From: Bradyrhizobium iriomotense
Lineage (GTDB): Bacteria; Pseudomonadota; Alphaproteobacteria; Rhizobiales; Xanthobacteraceae
DNA: 64,000 bases
Direction: 5' to 3'
Assembly: GCF_018129405.1 (NCBI RefSeq)
Contig: NZ_JAFCLP010000008.1
Coordinates: 232,518-296,517, forward strand
Made by a program: the position numbers and the translations under genes
Shown here: positions 26,903 through 36,656 of the stretch, piece by piece
Layout: the number at the start of each line of letters is the position of its first letter
How positions within the stretch are numbered: the first letter of the stretch is position 1
Notes under the pieces: generated by a model
Told to the model about the DNA's origin: nothing
The model's database searches: none
Seen by the model: only the letters and a program-made list of their open reading frames with translations

Positions 26903-29170
26903 ATGCGGAGCGCGTCGGGAGGTCCCCGCGTCTTGTTGAGACGGCTCCGCGAAACCATGGCGGAGCAGGTCTCGGCCCAGGAGCGGCTGGACAAGATCGT
27001 GGTGCTGATCGCCGCCAACATGGTGGCCGAGGTGTGCTCGGTCTACGTGCTGCGCGTCGACAACACGCTTGAGCTCTACGCCACCGAAGGTCTCAACCGC
27101 GAGGCTGTGCACCATACCGTGCTCAGCGCCCATGAGGGCCTGGTCGGCCTCGTCGCCAGCGAGGCAACGCCGCTCAACCTCAGCGATGCGCAGAGCCACC
27201 CCGCCTTCTCGTTCCGTCCCGAGACCGGTGAAGAAATCTACCACTCCTTCCTCGGCGTGCCGATCCTGCGCGCGGGCAATACGCTCGGCGTGCTGGTGGT
27301 GCAGAACCGCGCCAAGCGCAACTATGTCGAGGAAGAGCTCGAGGCGCTGCAGACCACCGCCATGGTGCTGGCCGAGCTGATCGCCTCCGGCGAGCTGTCG
27401 GCGCTGGCCCAGCCGGGGCTGGAGCCGGCCGCGCGCCATTCGGCGCAGAAGGTCGGCGCGATCCTGTCGGAGGGCATCGCGCTCGGCCATGTCGTGCTGC
27501 ACGAGCCGCGCGTCGTCATCAAGGATTACATCGCCGAGGACCTGCCGAAGGAAATCAAGCGGCTGGACACCGCGCTCGCCAAGCTGCGCGCCGATCTCGA
27601 CCGCATGCTGGAGCGCGGCGACGTCGCCGAGGGCGGCGAGCACCGCGAGGTGCTGGAAGCCTACCGCATGTTCGCCAACGACCAGGGCTGGTCGCACAAG
27701 CTGCACGAGGCGGTCGCCACCGGCCTCACCGCGGAAGCCGCGGTCGAGCGTGTGCAGTCCGACACCCGCGCGCGCATGCTGCGCTCGACCGATCCCTATC
27801 TGCGCGACCGGCTGCACGATCTCGAGGATCTCGGCTATCGCCTGATGCGGCAGCTGGTCGGCCAGGACCATGCGCCGTCGCGCGAACAATTGCCCGACAA
27901 TGCCATCGTCATCGCCCGCGCCATGGGTCCCGCTGCGCTGCTCGACTACGACCGCAAGCGCCTGCGCGGCATCGTGCTGGAGGAAGGCACCGCCAACTCC
28001 CACGTCTCGATCGTGGCGCGCGCGCTCGGAATCCCCGCGGTCGGCGAGGTGCCGAACGCGCCCGGCATAGCCGATCCCGGCGATGCCATCATCGTCGACG
28101 GCACGTCCGGCTCGATCTATGTGCGTCCGTCGCAGGAGATCGAGGCCGCCTTCGCCGAACGCGTGCGCTTCCGCGCGCGCCGCCAGGCACAGTATCTGGC
28201 GCTGCGCGACCGGCCCTGCGTCACCAAGGACGGCCAGAAGGTCGAGCTGATGATCAACGCGGGTCTTGCGATCGACCTGCCGCATATCGAGGATACCGGC
28301 AGCGCCGGCATCGGCCTGTTCCGCACCGAGCTGCAGTTCATGGTCGGCCAGAGCCTGCCGCGCACCAGCGACCAGCTCGCGCTCTATCGCACCGTGCTGG
28401 ATGCCGCGGGCACCAAGCCCGTCACCTTCCGCACCCTCGACATCGGCGGCGACAAGGCGCTGCCGTACATGGAGGCGGTGATCGAGGAAAACCCCGCGCT
28501 CGGCTGGCGCGCGATCCGGCTCGGGCTGGACCGACCCGGCCTGTTGCGCGGCCAGATCCGCGCGCTCTTGCGCGCCGGCGGCGGCCGCGCGCTGCGCATC
28601 ATGTTCCCGATGATCTCGGAGGTCGCCGAGTTCGACTCGGCGAAGGCGCTGGTCGAGCGCGAGCTGACATACTTACGCCAGCACGGCCACATGCTGCCTG
28701 AAAGAATCGACATCGGCACCATGGTCGAGGTGCCCGCGCTGCTCTACCAGCTCGACGAGCTCCTGAAGAAGGTCGATTTCATTTCGGTCGGCTCCAACGA
28801 TCTGTTCCAGTTCCTGTTCGCGGTCGACCGCGGCAACGCAAAAGTCTCCGAGCGCTTCGACACCATGTCGGCGCCGATCCTGCGCGCGCTGCGCGACATC
28901 GCGCGCAAGGCGCAAGGCGCGCAGAAGTCGCTCTCGCTCTGCGGCGAGATGGCCTCCAAGCCGATCGGCGCGCTGGCGCTGATCGCGCTGGGCTATCGCT
29001 CGCTGTCGCTCTCGGCGACCGCGCTCGGCCCGGTCAAGGCGATGGTGCTCGATCTCGACGCCAAGAAGGCCGAAGCGATGCTCAACCCTCTGCTGGATGC
29101 GCCTGCGGGCAGCGTCTCGATCCGGCAGAAGCTGACGGAATTTGCCGAGGCCGAGGGCCTTGCGTTGTAG
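26903..29170 (+). CDS. ptsP: PEP-protein phosphotransferase of the nitrogen PTS (EI-Ntr)
   Basis: 755 codons, the usual length of PtsP. An N-terminal GAF domain (~residues 25-165) is followed by the PEP-utilising N domain, a swivelling His domain with [20 protein letters not shown] (active-site His367), and a C-terminal TIM barrel with [19 protein letters not shown] and EIGTMVE-type sequence ([10 protein letters not shown]). It starts the PTS-Ntr phosphorelay (EI-Ntr, NPr, EIIA-Ntr), which links nitrogen and carbon status to potassium transport and PHB metabolism. The lysC-ptsP-prfA order is common in rhizobia. Confidence 0.97.
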   Translation: MRSASGGPRVLLRRLRETMAEQVSAQERLDKIVVLIAANMVAEVCSVYVLRVDNTLELYATEGLNREAVHHTVLSAHEGLVGLVASEATPLNLSDAQSHPAFSFRPETGEEIYHSFLGVPILRAGNTLGVLVVQNRAKRNYVEEELEALQTTAMVLAELIASGELSALAQPGLEPAARHSAQKVGAILSEGIALGHVVLHEPRVVIKDYIAEDLPKEIKRLDTALAKLRADLDRMLERGDVAEGGEHREVLEAYRMFANDQGWSHKLHEAVATGLTAEAAVERVQSDTRARMLRSTDPYLRDRLHDLEDLGYRLMRQLVGQDHAPSREQLPDNAIVIARAMGPAALLDYDRKRLRGIVLEEGTANSHVSIVARALGIPAVGEVPNAPGIADPGDAIIVDGTSGSIYVRPSQEIEAAFAERVRFRARRQAQYLALRDRPCVTKDGQKVELMINAGLAIDLPHIEDTGSAGIGLFRTELQFMVGQSLPRTSDQLALYRTVLDAAGTKPVTFRTLDIGGDKALPYMEAVIEENPALGWRAIRLGLDRPGLLRGQIRALLRAGGGRALRIMFPMISEVAEFDSAKALVERELTYLRQHGHMLPERIDIGTMVEVPALLYQLDELLKKVDFISVGSNDLFQFLFAVDRGNAKVSERFDTMSAPILRALRDIARKAQGAQKSLSLCGEMASKPIGALALIALGYRSLSLSATALGPVKAMVLDLDAKKAEAMLNPLLDAPAGSVSIRQKLTEFAEAEGLAL

Positions 29171-29229
29171 CCGGCCTGTCGCCCGCTCCCCGCCGCCCTC
29201 GCCTCCTTCCGCCCTTTGAGACTGAACCG

Positions 29230-30315
29230 ATGTCGTCACTCCCCGAAGCCAAACTGGACGTCCTGCTCGCGCATCACGCTTCGCTCGAGGCCGAATCGCT
29301 CGGACAGCTCGCCTCCGAGCGCTACGTGCAGATCACGCGCGAGCTCGCCGAGATCACCCCGCTGATCGAGGCGGTGAAGGATTATCGCTCCGCCGTGAAC
29401 GAGCTCGCCGATACCGAGGCGCTGATCGCCGATCCCGCGACGGACGCCGAGATGCGCGGCATGGCGGAGGCCGAGCGCGACGAGCTGACGCCAAGGATCG
29501 AGGAGCTGGTCCAGAAGATCCGCGTCGCGCTTCTGCCCAAGGACGCCATGGACGACCGCAACGTGATGCTGGAAATCCGCGCCGGCACCGGCGGCGACGA
29601 GGCCTCGCTGTTCGCCGGCGACCTGTTCCGGATGTACGAGCGCTTCGCTGCCTTGCAGGGCTGGAAGGTCGAGGTGATCTCGGTGAGCGAAGGCACGGTC
29701 GGCGGCTACAAGGAAATCATCGCGGAGGTACAGGGCCGCGGCGCGTTCTCGAAGCTGAAATTCGAATCCGGCGTGCACCGCGTGCAGCGCGTGCCCGACA
29801 CCGAGACACAAGGGCGCATCCACACCTCGGCCGCCACCGTCGCGGTACTGCCGGAGGTCGAGGATGTCGACGTCGACATCAAGAACGACGACCTGCGCAT
29901 CGAGACCATGCGCGCGCAAGGCGCGGGCGGCCAGCACGTCAACAAGACCGAATCGGCGATCCGCATCACCCACATCCCGACCGGCATCGTGGTGATGATG
30001 CAGGACAGCCGCTCACAGCACAAGAACCGCGCCTCGGCCATGAACATCCTGCGCTCGCGCATCTACGACGCCGAGCGCCAGCGCGTCGACGCCGCGCGCT
30101 CGGCCGAGCGCAAGGAGAAGGTCGGCTCCGGCGACCGCTCCGAGCGCATCCGCACCTACAATTTCCCGCAAGGGCGCGTCACCGACCACCGCATCAATTT
30201 GACGCTCTACAAGCTGCCGCAGGTGATCGCCGGCGAGGCGCTGGGTGAATTGATCGACGCGCTGACCACCGAGCACCAGGCTGCGCAGCTCGCCGCGCAA
30301 GGCGCGGCGGCGTGA
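29230..30315 (+). CDS. prfA: Peptide chain release factor 1
   Basis: 361 codons. The peptidyl-hydrolase motif [10 protein letters not shown] has GGQ at 233-235, and the stop-codon-reading PxT motif appears as PDT at 189-191 ([20 protein letters not shown] spans it). RF1 reads UAA and UAG. Its stop overlaps the GTG start of prmC, the methyltransferase that modifies the GGQ glutamine, so the pair is translationally coupled. Confidence 0.98.
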   Translation: MSSLPEAKLDVLLAHHASLEAESLGQLASERYVQITRELAEITPLIEAVKDYRSAVNELADTEALIADPATDAEMRGMAEAERDELTPRIEELVQKIRVALLPKDAMDDRNVMLEIRAGTGGDEASLFAGDLFRMYERFAALQGWKVEVISVSEGTVGGYKEIIAEVQGRGAFSKLKFESGVHRVQRVPDTETQGRIHTSAATVAVLPEVEDVDVDIKNDDLRIETMRAQGAGGQHVNKTESAIRITHIPTGIVVMMQDSRSQHKNRASAMNILRSRIYDAERQRVDAARSAERKEKVGSGDRSERIRTYNFPQGRVTDHRINLTLYKLPQVIAGEALGELIDALTTEHQAAQLAAQGAAA

Positions 30316-31202
30316 CGCGCCGCGTGACCGATCCCTTCACCGGACACTCGATCGAGAGCACGCGCCGCGCGCTGGCGGCGCAATTGCGGTCAGCACAGCT
30401 CGACGAAGCCGAGCTCGACGCCCGCATGCTGCTCGGTGCCGTGCTCGGCCTCGATCTCACCGGCCTGATTGCGCAGGCTGCCCGGCCGCTCACAGACGCG
30501 GAGGCGTTGCAGCTCGCGCAATATGCAGAGCGCCGGATCGCGGGCGAACCGGTGGCGCGCATTCTCGGGACGCGCGAATTCTGGGGCCTGCCGTTTCGCC
30601 TTTCGGAGGCGACCCTGGTCCCGCGTCCCGACACCGAGACGGTGGTCGAGCGCGCGCTCGAGCTTTTTCGCGAACAGAATATCCACGGGCCCCGCATCGC
30701 CGACATCGGCACCGGCTCGGGCGCGATCCTGCTCGCGCTGCTGCACGAGATTCCCGATGCCTTCGGTGTCGGCACCGATCTCAGCCTCACCGCGCTCGGC
30801 ACCGCACAGGGCAATGCCACGGCCCTCGGCCTTGGCAACCGTTCCGCCTTCGTCGCCTGCTCCTATCTGGCGGCGCTCTCAGGCCCGTTCGATCTCATCG
30901 TGTCGAACCCGCCCTATATTCCTTCGGCCGAAATTCCGAAATTGAGCATCGAGGTGCGCGAGCACGACCCGCATCTGGCGCTCGATGGCGGCAATGACGG
31001 ATATGACGCCTACCGCGCCCTGATACCGCAGGCGGCCGAGCGCCTTGCCCCCGGCGGCGCGCTGATCGTCGAGGCCGGACAGGGCCAGGCCCGGAATATT
31101 GAAACCTTGATGGCCGCTGCCGCGTTGGTAGCGGACAGGCCGCCCAAGGCCGATTTGGCGGGCATCCCACGGGCCGTTTCGGCCCGAAAAATGCCTCCAT
31201 AA
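30312..31202 (+). CDS. prmC: Release factor glutamine methyltransferase PrmC
   Basis: 296 codons from a GTG overlapping the prfA stop. A helical N-terminal domain precedes the Rossmann fold with [16 protein letters not shown] (~residues 134-149) and the catalytic NPPY motif ([13 protein letters not shown]), which binds the glutamine to be methylated. It N5-methylates the GGQ glutamine of RF1 and RF2, boosting termination. It is the last gene of this operon. Confidence 0.96.
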   Translation: MTRRVTDPFTGHSIESTRRALAAQLRSAQLDEAELDARMLLGAVLGLDLTGLIAQAARPLTDAEALQLAQYAERRIAGEPVARILGTREFWGLPFRLSEATLVPRPDTETVVERALELFREQNIHGPRIADIGTGSGAILLALLHEIPDAFGVGTDLSLTALGTAQGNATALGLGNRSAFVACSYLAALSGPFDLIVSNPPYIPSAEIPKLSIEVREHDPHLALDGGNDGYDAYRALIPQAAERLAPGGALIVEAGQGQARNIETLMAAAALVADRPPKADLAGIPRAVSARKMPP

Positions 31203-31668
31203 AAGCCGGATTGGTCTGTAAAAAGCTCTTGGAATATCCTTTGGGAACGACTACGTTCCGGTCAACACATCGGTGCCGGCCCCGTAGACCTACCTACGGC
31301 GAAAGCCGGGCTCTCGGGCGAGAGCTTTACTGATTTGAAGGTTCCAAGCCGCAGGTCCTGTTGAGCGCGATTGGCCAGTGAGCCGCGCTGCTCTCCGACC
31401 GCAACGTGAACGAAAGCCTGATATTGCGCTTGAAGACTTACGCAAGAAAGCTGGGCTTGTTTCGGCAGGCGATATGAATGGGTTCGCTGGCAATGAATGC
31501 TGGCGGGTGGGGAACGCGTCTTTGTTGAACGCGACGGTCGACGAACATTGGCAGGGCTCGATCCGCTCTCGTGCGCGGTGCGTACGAGCGTTGTGAACGG
31601 CTGTCACCAGGTCAGTCTCAGCAATCAGTAATGCGTGCAACCTTTAGGGCTGGAATTAAAGGCAGGAC
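31203..31668. other. Intergenic region between prmC and the DUF4167 gene
   Basis: 466 bases. A 72-codon frame from a GTG (31378-31596, +) is open but has no ribosome binding site and no family resemblance, so I do not call it. Near 31240-31262 GGAACG ACTA CGTTCC forms a short hairpin. The region is long and less GC-rich than genes around it, so a small RNA or a long leader for the next gene cannot be excluded. Confidence 0.45.
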
Positions 31669-32436
31669 ATGAGAAACGGTCAGAACAAGCAGCGGATGCG
31701 CAACCGCAACAACAATAACAACAACAACAACCGGCGCGGCCAGAACCCGATGACCCGGGTCTACGAGTCCAACGGACCCGACATCAAGATCCGCGGCACG
31801 GCTTCACACATCGCTGAAAAGTATCTCCAGCTCGCGCGCGATGCGCGCTCCTCCGGCGACCCCGTTGCGGCCGAGAATTACTACCAGCACGCCGAGCACT
31901 ATTTCCGCCTGATCGCGGCCGCCCAGGAGCAGTTCCGCCAGAGCCAGCAGCCGCGCGGCGACGAGCCGATCAGCAACACCAGCGGCGACGACAGCGAGGA
32001 CGACGGCGAGAATTTCTCGGCGTTCGGCCAGGAGCCGGGCTTCGTTCCGCAGCCGCCGCAGCAGCAGCCCTTCATGCGCGACCGCGACGGCCAGCGTGAT
32101 CACCAGCAGCGCGACAATCGGCAGCCCTATCAGCGCGACAACCAGCAGCCGCGCGAGCACCGCGAACGCGACCATCGTCCGCAGCCGCAATATCAGGCGC
32201 AACCGCAGCCTGCGAACCAGCCGCAGCCCGTCATCGCCGATGCCGGCAGCGTCGACCGCCTGCCCTCCTTCATCACCGGCGCACAGCCGCAGGTGAATGG
32301 CGGCGAGGGCGGCTTCGAGGGCGGTGGTGGCGGCGGCGAGCGCTATCCGCGCCGGCGGCGCCGGCCGCATGGGCCGCGTCCCGATCGAGAAGCGGCTCCC
32401 GCCGCGCCCAGCGACGAGGTCGCCTCCGGCGAGTAA
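31669..32436 (+). CDS. DUF4167 domain-containing protein (putative RNA- or ribosome-associated)
   Basis: 255 codons. It starts with a basic, Asn-rich tract (MRNGQNKQRMRNRNNNNNNN, then NRRGQ) followed by the DUF4167 domain at ~residues 25-95 (YESNGPDIKIRGTASHIAEK, DPVAAENYYQHAEHYFRLI). The rest is Gln/Arg/Pro-rich and disordered. A basic C-terminal RRRRPHGPR segment resembles RNA-binding tails. It is found only in alphaproteobacteria, and its function is unknown. It ends at a good terminator. Confidence 0.9.
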   Translation: MRNGQNKQRMRNRNNNNNNNNRRGQNPMTRVYESNGPDIKIRGTASHIAEKYLQLARDARSSGDPVAAENYYQHAEHYFRLIAAAQEQFRQSQQPRGDEPISNTSGDDSEDDGENFSAFGQEPGFVPQPPQQQPFMRDRDGQRDHQQRDNRQPYQRDNQQPREHRERDHRPQPQYQAQPQPANQPQPVIADAGSVDRLPSFITGAQPQVNGGEGGFEGGGGGGERYPRRRRRPHGPRPDREAAPAAPSDEVASGE

Positions 32437-32470
32437 GCCTCTTCCGATTTTCTCTGATTTTCCGACCTGA

Positions 32471-32495
32471 ATCGTCCCGGCCTCGCCGGGACGAT
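32471..32495 (+). terminator. Intrinsic terminator after the DUF4167 gene
   Basis: Perfect eleven-base-pair stem ATCGTCCCGGC-CTC-GCCGGGACGAT followed by TTGTTT, 34 bases after the stop codon, between convergent genes. Confidence 0.85.
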
Positions 32496-32500
32496 TTGTT

Positions 32501-33247
32501 TCAGCTGCGCGTCACCGTCGTCGACGATGGCACCAGCACGGGCTTGGCCAGCGAGGGAATCAGCCGCGCCCGCTCGCGCTTGGCGGGAATCGCACGATAG
32601 ACCTGCTTGGTGGCCTCGACGATGTGCACACCCGCAAATGGCAGCGACAGTGCCGCACCGGCACGCTCCCACATCTGCGCCGATTTCAACACCCAGCCGC
32701 CGGCATAGGGCGGCATGAACAGCGCCTCGCCCCAGGCGGTCGGCGTGAACCAGGTCTGGCGCAACAGGTCGGTGATCTGCGAGCGCGAATATGGGCGGCC
32801 GTGACCGAACGGCGTGCTGTCGGTGCGCGTCCATACGCCGCGCCGGTTCGGAATCACCGCGATGACGCGGCCCGAGCCCGACAGCACCCGCCACACCTCG
32901 CGCAGCAGCGCGGCCGGATCGTCCGACATCTCCAGCGCGTGGACCAGCAGGATGCGGTCGACCGCGGCGTCGGGAAGCGGCAGCGAGAATTCATCGACCA
33001 GCGAGGCCAGCGCCGGCCGTCCCGTCGGCCATTTCAGCACACCCTGAGCCGCCGGCATGAAGGCGAGGCAGCGCTCGGCATCTTCCCGGAACAACCCCAG
33101 ATAGGGCGTCGGATAGCCGATGCCGAGCACGCGCTGGCCCTCGGCGCCCGGCCAGCGCTGCCGGATGCCGCGATTGATCATCTGCCGCGCCACAATCCCG
33201 AGGCGACGGGAATAGAACTCGCGGAGGTCGACGACGTCGATGGTCAT
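32501..33247 (-). CDS. Class I SAM-dependent methyltransferase-like protein
   Basis: 248 codons from the ATG of MTIDVVDLREFYSRRLG. The fold is recognised from RVLGIGYPTPYL (motif I position, lacking the usual GxGxG), LPLPDAAVDRILLVHALEMS and LREVWRVLSGSGRVIAVIPNR. The C-terminal ~60 residues are extended and basic. The substrate is unknown. It is divergent from gloB, a pairing often kept in Bradyrhizobiaceae. Confidence 0.8.
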   Translation of the reverse strand: MTIDVVDLREFYSRRLGIVARQMINRGIRQRWPGAEGQRVLGIGYPTPYLGLFREDAERCLAFMPAAQGVLKWPTGRPALASLVDEFSLPLPDAAVDRILLVHALEMSDDPAALLREVWRVLSGSGRVIAVIPNRRGVWTRTDSTPFGHGRPYSRSQITDLLRQTWFTPTAWGEALFMPPYAGGWVLKSAQMWERAGAALSLPFAGVHIVEATKQVYRAIPAKRERARLIPSLAKPVLVPSSTTVTRS

Positions 33248-33355
33248 GACGGCAATGTAACATGCGCGAGGGCACGCCTGCGCGCGGAATATTGCATTGC
33301 CTGGGCAACCTTAACGCCATATTTGTCTGGCGGGGCTGAGCGCGATGGAGAGGTC

Positions 33356-34123
33356 ATGGCCGCCGAAATTCGTACTTTCACCTGTTTAAACGACAATTTC
33401 GGTTATCTGATCCACGATCTGGAAACCAAGGCGACGGCGTCGATCGACGCGCCCGAGGCCGGCCCGATCCTGAAGGCGCTGGACCGCGAGGGTTGGCAGC
33501 TCACCGACATCCTGATCACCCATCACCATGGCGATCATGTCGGCGGGGTCGCCGAACTCAAGCAGAAATACAACTGCCGCGTCGTCGCGCCGCATGACAA
33601 GACGACGAAGATCGCGAACGTCGATCTGCGCGTTGCCAATGCCGACGTCGTCAAGGTCGGCAATTTGCTGGCGCGCGTGGTGGAGACGCCCGGCCACACG
33701 CTCGACCACATCTCCTACGTGTTCGACAACGAGAAGACGGTGTTCGCCGCCGACACGTTGTTCTCGATCGGCTGCGGCCGCGTGTTCGAGGGCACTTATC
33801 CGATGATGTGGGATTCGCTGTTGAAGCTGCGGGCGCTGCCCGACGACTTCAGGCTCTATTGCGGCCACGAATACACCGCGTCCAACGTCAAGTTCGCCCT
33901 CACCGTCGATCCCGACAATGCGGCGCTGCAGGCGCGCGCGGCGGAGGTCACAAGGCTTCGGGCCGAGAACAAGCCCACCATTCCCTCGCTGCTCGGTGAC
34001 GAGAAGCGGGCGAACGTGTTCCTCCGCGCCGATGAGCCCTCCGTTGCGGCCAGGCTCCACATGAAGGGCGCAGATGCCGCCGCGGTGTTCGGCGAACTGC
34101 GCGAGCGCAAGAATAAATCCTGA
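33356..34123 (+). CDS. gloB: Hydroxyacylglutathione hydrolase (glyoxalase II)
   Basis: 255 codons from the ATG after GGAGAGGTC; a much longer open frame upstream only shadows the divergent gene. The metal site is ITHHHGDHVGG (His56, His58, Asp60, His61), with TPGHTLDH, FAADTLFSIGCGR and YCGHEYT following. The C-terminal helical domain with the glutathione site is complete. It cleaves S-lactoylglutathione in methylglyoxal detoxification. Confidence 0.96.
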   Translation: MAAEIRTFTCLNDNFGYLIHDLETKATASIDAPEAGPILKALDREGWQLTDILITHHHGDHVGGVAELKQKYNCRVVAPHDKTTKIANVDLRVANADVVKVGNLLARVVETPGHTLDHISYVFDNEKTVFAADTLFSIGCGRVFEGTYPMMWDSLLKLRALPDDFRLYCGHEYTASNVKFALTVDPDNAALQARAAEVTRLRAENKPTIPSLLGDEKRANVFLRADEPSVAARLHMKGADAAAVFGELRERKNKS

Positions 34124-34160
34124 AGCACAAGTCCTGAAGAACAAGTCCTGACGGGGATTG

Positions 34161-34583
34161 ATGCCGACCGCAGCCGAGATCATTGCACGCCTCGAACTCC
34201 GCCCGCATCCCGAAGGCGGGCACTATCGCGAGACGTTTCGCGACCAGACCACGGACGCCAACGGGCGTTCGCGTTCGACCCTCATTTACTTCCTGCTCGC
34301 GCGCGGCGAGCGCTCGCACTGGCACCGCATCGATGCGGTCGAGACCTGGCACTACTATGCCGGCAGCCCCTTGATGCTGCGCATCGCCCATGACGGCTGC
34401 TCGCAGCACGAGGTGCGGCTCGGAACGGATCTCATCGGCGGCGAGCGGCCCCAGGGAATCGTGCCGGCCAATGCCTGGCAGATGGCGGAGACCACGGGCG
34501 AGTGGACACTGGTCGGCTGCACCGTGGCGCCGGCATTCGAGTTCGCGAAGTTCGAGCTCGCACCGAAGGGCTGGGAGCCGTAA
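34161..34583 (+). CDS. Cupin-superfamily protein (DUF985, cupin_5)
   Basis: 140 codons from ATG; a TTG directly before it (34158) is also in frame. The start ELRPHPEGGHYRETFR and the core RSTLIYFLLARGERSHWHRI with VETWHYYAGSPL are diagnostic of cupin_5. The second cupin motif lies near VGCTVAPAFEFAKFELA. The biochemical role is unknown. It follows gloB by 37 bases and is probably cotranscribed. Its stop codon is the first triplet of a family D repeat. Confidence 0.9.
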   Translation: MPTAAEIIARLELRPHPEGGHYRETFRDQTTDANGRSRSTLIYFLLARGERSHWHRIDAVETWHYYAGSPLMLRIAHDGCSQHEVRLGTDLIGGERPQGIVPANAWQMAETTGEWTLVGCTVAPAFEFAKFELAPKGWEP

Positions 34584-34676
34584 AGCGCGATGAGATTGGG
34601 AGGTATCGCGCTCTAGGTTGTTTTGCGCATGATCTTTCCGGAAAACCGCTTCGCACTTTTCCGGATCATGCTTTAG
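34581..34676. repeat. Palindromic repeat, family D, starting at the cupin stop codon
   Basis: Starts TAAAGCGCGA (TAA is the stop codon) and contains GCATGATCTTTCCGGAAAAC, CGCTTCGCACT and TTTTCCGGATCATGC, nearly identical to the copy after lysC. Confidence 0.8.
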
Positions 34677-34685
34677 GGCGAACGA

Positions 34686-35555
34686 TCACCGCTTCCTCAG
34701 CACCATATCCTTCGCCGCGATCAGGCCGCCGCCGGCGATCAGGATTGCGGCGATGGCGATGTTGGCGCTGGCTTTTGCAAAGCCGGCGGCGATGAGGAAG
34801 CCGGTCGAGAGCAGCGGCGTCGCGTAGGAGGCGGCGCCGAGCACGCGGATGTCGCCGCGCTTCATGCCGATGTCCCAGGCGTAGAAGGCGGCGCCCACCG
34901 GCCCGATGCCGAGCGCGATCACCGAAAGCCACTGCACCGTGGTCTCGGGCCACACGGTGATTTCAAGCAGGCCATGCATCAGTGCGGCGAGCACGGCCGT
35001 AGCAAGGCAGAAGCCCGCGACCGCGTCGGTCGGCACCGCTTTCAAGCGGCGCGACAGCACCGAATAGGTGGCCCAGACGAAGGCGGCGATGAAGGCCGCG
35101 ATCAGTCCCGGCACCGCCCCCGGCGCAAAGCCGCTGGTGTTGCCGGCGAACAGCAGCACCGTGCCAATGAGGCCGAGCACGGCGCCGATGATGTGGTGCG
35201 CGGCCAGCCGCTCGCCCGGCAGGAACGACGAGAACAGCACGATCAAGAGTGGCCAGAGATAGTTCAACAAGCCGGCTTCCGCCGGCGGCGCGAAGCGCAG
35301 CGCGAGGAAATACAATGCGTGATAGCCGAACAATCCGCCGACGCCGACGGCCCACACCAGGAGCGGCTGGCGCAGGCTCGTCGCTGCCTCGCGGCGGCCG
35401 ATCCAGGTCAGCAGGCCGACGAGACCCCCGATCGCAAACGTCATCGCGGCGAGCTGGAACGCGGGGATCCTTCCGGTCGCCACCGTCATCACAGAGAGCA
35501 GCGACCACATCAGGATCGCGGTCAATCCGATCAGCGTCGCGGTGCGGGGAGTCAT
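34686..35555 (-). CDS. EamA/DMT-family transporter
   Basis: 289 codons from the ATG of MTPRTATLIGLTAILMW; the frame upstream lies in a repeat. Ten hydrophobic segments in two EamA repeats are seen, with a loop rich in basic residues (SRRLKAV) in the middle. It resembles the YddG-type aromatic amino acid exporters in overall shape, but the substrate is not readable. Single gene. Confidence 0.87.
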   Translation of the reverse strand: MTPRTATLIGLTAILMWSLLSVMTVATGRIPAFQLAAMTFAIGGLVGLLTWIGRREAATSLRQPLLVWAVGVGGLFGYHALYFLALRFAPPAEAGLLNYLWPLLIVLFSSFLPGERLAAHHIIGAVLGLIGTVLLFAGNTSGFAPGAVPGLIAAFIAAFVWATYSVLSRRLKAVPTDAVAGFCLATAVLAALMHGLLEITVWPETTVQWLSVIALGIGPVGAAFYAWDIGMKRGDIRVLGAASYATPLLSTGFLIAAGFAKASANIAIAAILIAGGGLIAAKDMVLRKR

Positions 35556-35566
35556 TAAAGAAAGCC

Positions 35567-35643
35567 TCGTCGTTCCGGGATGGCACATCGCGCCAGCCCC
35601 GGAATGACAGGGCAAGATGCCCGGGACAAGCCCGGGCATGACG
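35567..35643. repeat. Palindromic repeats, family C
   Basis: CGTTCCGGGATGG/CCCCGGAATGAC and AGATGCCCGGGACAAGCCCG/GGGCATGAC hairpins lie in tandem between the convergently placed EamA promoter side and the phbB 3' end. Confidence 0.7.
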
Positions 35644-35678
35644 AAGTCACCTATATCATCGAACGTGATGCCTAAGCA

Positions 35679-36404
35679 TCACACCATGTACTGGCCGCCG
35701 TTGACCGACAGCGTCGAGCCGGTGATGGCGCCGGCCTCATCCGCGGCGAGGAACACGACCGCACGCGCGATCTCCTCGGGTTCGCCAAGACGGCCGATCG
35801 GGATCAGCGGCAGGATGGCCTTTTCCAGCACGTCCTTCGGCACCGCCTGCACCATCTCGGTGTTGATGTAACCTGGGCAGATGGCATTCACGGTGACGCC
35901 GCCCTTGGCGTTCTCCAGCGCCAGGGCCTTGGTGAAGCCGATCTCGCCGGCCTTGGCCGCGGAATAGTTCACCTGGCCGAACTGGCCCTTCTGGCCGTTG
36001 ATCGAGGAGATGTTGATGATGCGGCCGAACTTGCGCCCGCGCATGCCTTCGATCACCTGGCGCGACATGTTGAACAGCGAGCCGAGATTGGTGCCGATCA
36101 CGGCGTTCCATTGCTCGAGGCTCATCTTGTGGAAGGCGCCGTCCTTGGTGATGCCGGCATTGTTGACGAGCACGTCGACCGGGCCGACCTCGGCCTCGAC
36201 CTTCTTCACGCCTTCGGCGCAGGCGTCGAAATTGCTGACGTCCCATTTGTAGACGGCGATGCCGGTCTCGGCCTTGAATTTCTCCGCCGCCGCATCGTTG
36301 CCGGCATAGCTCGCCGCGACCTTGTAGCCGGCCGCCTTCAGCGCCTTGCTGATCGCAGCTCCGATGCCCCGCGTACCACCCGTCACCAGTGCAACACGTG
36401 CCAT
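35679..36404 (-). CDS. phbB: Acetoacetyl-CoA reductase
   Basis: 241 codons, an SDR protein: nucleotide loop TGGTRGIG (~residues 8-15), NNAG (NNAGITKDGAFHKM), catalytic Ser in INISSINGQKGQFGQ, Tyr and Lys in VNYSAAKAGEIG. The KMSLEQWNAVI and GQFGQVNYSAAKAG stretches are specific for PhaB. It reduces acetoacetyl-CoA to (R)-3-hydroxybutyryl-CoA with NADPH for polyhydroxybutyrate. It follows phbA, separated by a terminator. Confidence 0.96.
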   Translation of the reverse strand: MARVALVTGGTRGIGAAISKALKAAGYKVAASYAGNDAAAEKFKAETGIAVYKWDVSNFDACAEGVKKVEAEVGPVDVLVNNAGITKDGAFHKMSLEQWNAVIGTNLGSLFNMSRQVIEGMRGRKFGRIINISSINGQKGQFGQVNYSAAKAGEIGFTKALALENAKGGVTVNAICPGYINTEMVQAVPKDVLEKAILPLIPIGRLGEPEEIARAVVFLAADEAGAITGSTLSVNGGQYMV

Positions 36405-36508
36405 ATCGAATTCCTTCCCTTGGACTCTTCCTTGGACTCTTCGGACGCTTTTGAGTGATCGTTTTTAGCCGAGGATTATGCGGGACGTTTGACGGACATC
36501 AAGAACAA

Positions 36509-36533
36509 AACGCCCGGCGTTGAGCCGGGCGTT
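36509..36533 (-). terminator. Intrinsic terminator between phbA and phbB
   Basis: Perfect stem AACGCCCGGC-GTTGA-GCCGGGCGTT. Read on the minus strand it is followed by TTGTTCTT, so it can stop or attenuate phbA transcription before phbB. This implies that phbB also has its own promoter. Confidence 0.8.
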
Positions 36534-36656
36534 TGTATTTAGTCGAGGCCTGCGCGGTTGCGAAGAATATTTGATTTGCAACCGCTGCCTTTTTAGTCGC
36601 GTGCAACGCACTCGATCAGGTGTGCGGCGCACGCGTCAGCTTGACGTCAGCGACCT

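Noticed and set aside
31378-31596. A 72-codon frame before the DUF4167 gene
   Set aside because: No ribosome binding site, GTG start, no recognisable composition or family; kept only as a note in the intergenic entry.
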